From NCBI GenBank assembly GCA_030068145.1, contig JAPJBO010000222.1:124001-188000 (forward strand): a DNA stretch of 64,000 nt, written 5' to 3'. Positions 62,358 to 64,000 of this stretch are shown here, piece after piece; within the stretch, counting starts at the first letter, position 1, and each line of letters starts with the position of its first letter. Under the pieces are notes generated by a model. The model saw only the letters and a program-made list of their open reading frames with translations. It searched no databases and was not told the origin of the DNA. The stretch comes from Diplonema papillatum. Taxonomy: Eukaryota > Euglenozoa > Diplonemea > Diplonemida > Diplonemidae. The position numbers and the translations under genes were made by a program.

Positions 62358-62449
62358 TGACTCCGTTGGAGAGGCCCTCGTATCTAAGGGAGTTGAAGTA
62401 TGGCTAAAGATAAAGTGGTGTCACCTGAGGGGGTAATCTCATGGCCGCC

Positions 62450-62877
62450 CACGTGATAAGCCGTTAAGCCTTGAGTTTTTTTTTTGAGTACATGAACCAC
62501 ATGGATTGGCATGCACTGTTAAGCAGTGTGAACTTGAAATGCAGGTACCACAGGGGTAAGCTTGCGTTTGTCATAGGCTAGAGCTATCGTCCGAATCGGA
62601 CATCGATATCGTCCGAATCGGACATCGATATCGTCCGAATCGGACATCGATATCGTCCGAATCGGACATCGATATCGTCCGAATCGGACATCGATATCGT
62701 CCGAATCGGACATCGATATCGTCCGAATCGGACATCGATATCGTCCGAATCGGACATCGATATCGTCCGAATCGGACATCGATATCGTCCGAATCGGACA
62801 TCGATATCGTCCGAATCGGACATCGATATCGTCCGAAGACGATATCGATGTCTGTTAAGCAGCGGCTTATCCCGTGA
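62450..62877. mobile_element. Small fold-back unit filled with a 22-bp satellite
   Basis: Ends CACGTGATAAGCCG (62450-62463) and CGGCTTATCCCGTG (62864-62877) are inverted with one mismatch. The interior has a CTGTTAAGCAG phrase on both sides and the satellite at 62586-62852. No coding capacity. Its architecture (short inverted ends, tandem array, terminal hairpin) resembles the larger fold-back units. Confidence 0.55.
62586..62852. repeat. 22-bp palindromic satellite with a capping hairpin
   Basis: Eleven identical units of CGTCCGAATCGGACATCGAT-AT start at 62588 and recur every 22 bases to 62808. A twelfth unit changes to CGTCCGAAGACGATATCG, which creates a perfect 15-bp stem (GACATCGATATCGTC / GACGATATCGATGTC) with loop CGAA at 62819-62852. 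Each unit contains GATATC, ATCGAT and the near-palindrome GTCCGAATCGGAC. Confidence 0.93.
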
Positions 62878-63339
62878 CACATTTTATAATAATATTATGG
62901 AGTTGGTTATCATGAATAGACTGCGTTGTAGAAAGAGTAGCGTTGGCACTCTTTACAGGTTCGTTCCCTCGTAGCTCGCCGGGAACGGGCACTCCAGTGG
63001 AACTGGGTACGATACCGGAGAATGGCACGCTGAGGGTGGGATCCTCTAGCACCCAGGCCAAATATGGCATGCGGATGGCGGCGGCATCTCCCACCGTTCG
63101 CCGTCGGAACTGCCCAACCGACAAACGAAGACTTTGCACCTCGTCTTCTCTCGCCAATTTGAATATTCGTCACTCTCGCGGTGGTGTAGCCAGGCATGCG
63201 AGGCCAGGGCACCGACACCGCGTCGCAATGCTAGGCGTATGGGTGGGGGGGGCATTCATTCCGATGCCATTGATGTCCTGACCTTCGCAGTAGCGAAGGC
63301 AGTTTCGCTGATAAAAAGGAAGCGGGCAAAGGGGGATAT
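62878..63339. other. Stretch with one uncertain frame
   Basis: A minus-strand frame at 62867-63157 (MAREDEVQSLRLSVGQFRRR ... PYLAWVLEDPTLSVPFSGIV) has a fairly normal composition, but no domain and no supported start. It may be an exon or chance. Confidence 0.3.
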
Positions 63340-63540
63340 TGCAAGAACGTGCTTGGGTATGTCCTCAACACCGCACTGGTCCCGTCTGCGCCGTGTTTCG
63401 GTCCTTTAAGCCACGGACACGAAAGGCGGACCATCATCAGCGCGGAACCTGAGTGTCTGCAGACAGGACTGCGGTTTGAGTCTGGTTTGTCAGGCGGCTG
63501 TTCGTAGCTCGTCACAGCCAGGACCACCCGTGCTACTAGA
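63340..63540 (+). repeat. Dispersed repeat, copy 3
   Basis: CAAGAACGTGCTTGGGTATG, TCAACACCGCACTGG, TTTCGGTCCTTTAAGCCACG, GGACCATCATCAGCGCGG and CCAGGACCACCCGTGCTAC follow the order seen at 39820-40020, with GAGTCTGGTTTGTCAGGC shared with 43190-43280. Confidence 0.65.
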
Positions 63541-63669
63541 GCACAGGCGAATCCGTCACGGGGAGAAGGCCCCTACAACCGTGTCTGAGCAATCAGTTAA
63601 AAACCCGAGCAAGGGGGGGATGGGGGTAGAGGGCGCGGTAGAACGGTACAATTGCAGGGAGCTGAAGCC

Positions 63670-63835
63670 TCGGGGCTTTTTTTTGTTGAACGCTTACGCC
63701 CGCTACTAAACCCAGATTCACCAGTGCTTCGTGTGGGCTACAGCACATTTACCTCCTTTGATCTCTCGCAACTGGCAGTCTCCTCAAGCATTTCCTGCAA
63801 AAAGGTGCATATACAAAAGAAAAGAAGAAGAAAAA
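63670..63835 (+). repeat. SINE-like repeat, copy 4, 5' truncated
   Basis: Begins inside the element at TTTTTTTTGTTGAACGCTTA and continues through CGTGTGGGCTACAGCACATT, TCTCGCAACTGGCAGTCTCC to a long A/G-rich tail (AAAAGAAAAGAAGAAGAAAA). Loss of the 5' part together with an A-rich tail is typical of LINE-mobilised elements. Confidence 0.7.
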
Positions 63836-63858
63836 GACAGGGGCGCTGCGTTTTGGGG

Positions 63859-63970
63859 GTTGTGTGTGCCGGCTAATCGGTCTCCCACTTGTCTTTACCC
63901 AGTGTCATTTTTCACTGGTTGGGAAATTCTGATTAAACCGCCAAAACACGCTGCCTACGGCTTTTTAGCC
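63859..63970 (+). repeat. Solo DIRS-type repeat
   Basis: GTTGTGTGTGCCGGCTAATC-GG, TCTCCCACTTGTCTTTACCC, ATTCTGATTAAACCGCC, AAAACACGCTGCCTACGGC and CTTTTTAGCC. This copy links the repeat of the left-edge element (GGTTAAACCGC, CTTTTTAGC) with that of the complete element (AAACACGCTGCC), which shows that the families are related. Confidence 0.6.
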
Positions 63971-64000
63971 AGCGCGATGCAGTGAAGGGCAGCCCACAGC

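Noticed and set aside
62586-62852. CRISPR-like array
   Set aside because: Units are contiguous, with no unique spacers, and the genome is eukaryotic.
62519-62882. Three minus-strand frames of repeated SDSDDIDVRFGRYRCPIRTI
   Set aside because: Product of the 22-bp satellite, open in all three frames because the unit lacks stops.

Overview
The window looks like nuclear DNA of a eukaryote, most likely a microalga or other protist. It contains long intron-poor GC-rich genes (a TPR plus arginine methyltransferase protein, a large ankyrin protein, a ubiquitin protease), one apparent spliceosomal intron, tyrosine-recombinase (DIRS/Ngaro-type) retroelements, a Penelope-like element, SINE-like repeats and very many minisatellites. 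There is no sign of bacterial operons. I cannot name the species or the phylum from sequence alone; stramenopile, haptophyte, rhodophyte or another algal lineage are all possible.

Layout. 0-4.4 kb: the 5' part of one DIRS-like element at the left edge, then a complete-looking one with ORF1, tyrosine recombinase and RT/RNase H on the minus strand, bounded by split direct repeats. 4.4-10.2 kb: a USP-type deubiquitinase gene (minus), homopolymer tracts, minisatellites, an exact-looking 473-bp tandem duplication and a solo DIRS-type repeat. 10.2-12.8 kb: a transposon-like unit whose long inverted ends are built from ACTAGT motifs and which carries an EF-hand gene fragment. 13-17.3 kb: an old Penelope-like element (minus). 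17.5-24.9 kb: gene fragments, a LINE 3' end, a second fold-back unit and an RNase H fragment. 25-29.2 kb: a complex satellite. 29.3-40.5 kb: almost entirely repeats, with a 2.9-kb fold-back unit that holds a 1.1-kb palindrome and two unusual hairpins, an insertion with a 353-codon ORF, and several higher-order minisatellites. 41-45.3 kb: SINE-like copies, solo DIRS-type ends and a small CCCH zinc-finger gene. 45.4-56.3 kb: an ankyrin-repeat cluster (one 1337+ aa gene, truncated and tandemly duplicated relatives) with a tRNA-like locus. 57.2-61.8 kb: the PRMT gene, whose start region has been copied twice upstream together with a 59-bp minisatellite. 62-64 kb: a small fold-back unit filled with a 22-bp palindromic satellite, then further dispersed repeats.

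Host genes I would defend are the USP, the CCCH protein, the large ankyrin gene, the shorter ankyrin gene and the PRMT gene; all lie on the minus strand. Nothing in the sequence joins them into one pathway. The strongest theme is structural: several unrelated fold-back units have inverted ends made of short tandem repeats, and three of them contain perfect or near-perfect internal hairpins. The most unusual detail is a pair of long hairpins at 30.98-31.08 and 32.29-32.40 kb. Their sequences differ, but each carries a CGAG motif facing CGAG in the opposite arm, which would give tandem G-A mismatches. All calls rest on reading the sequence by eye; no database search was possible.
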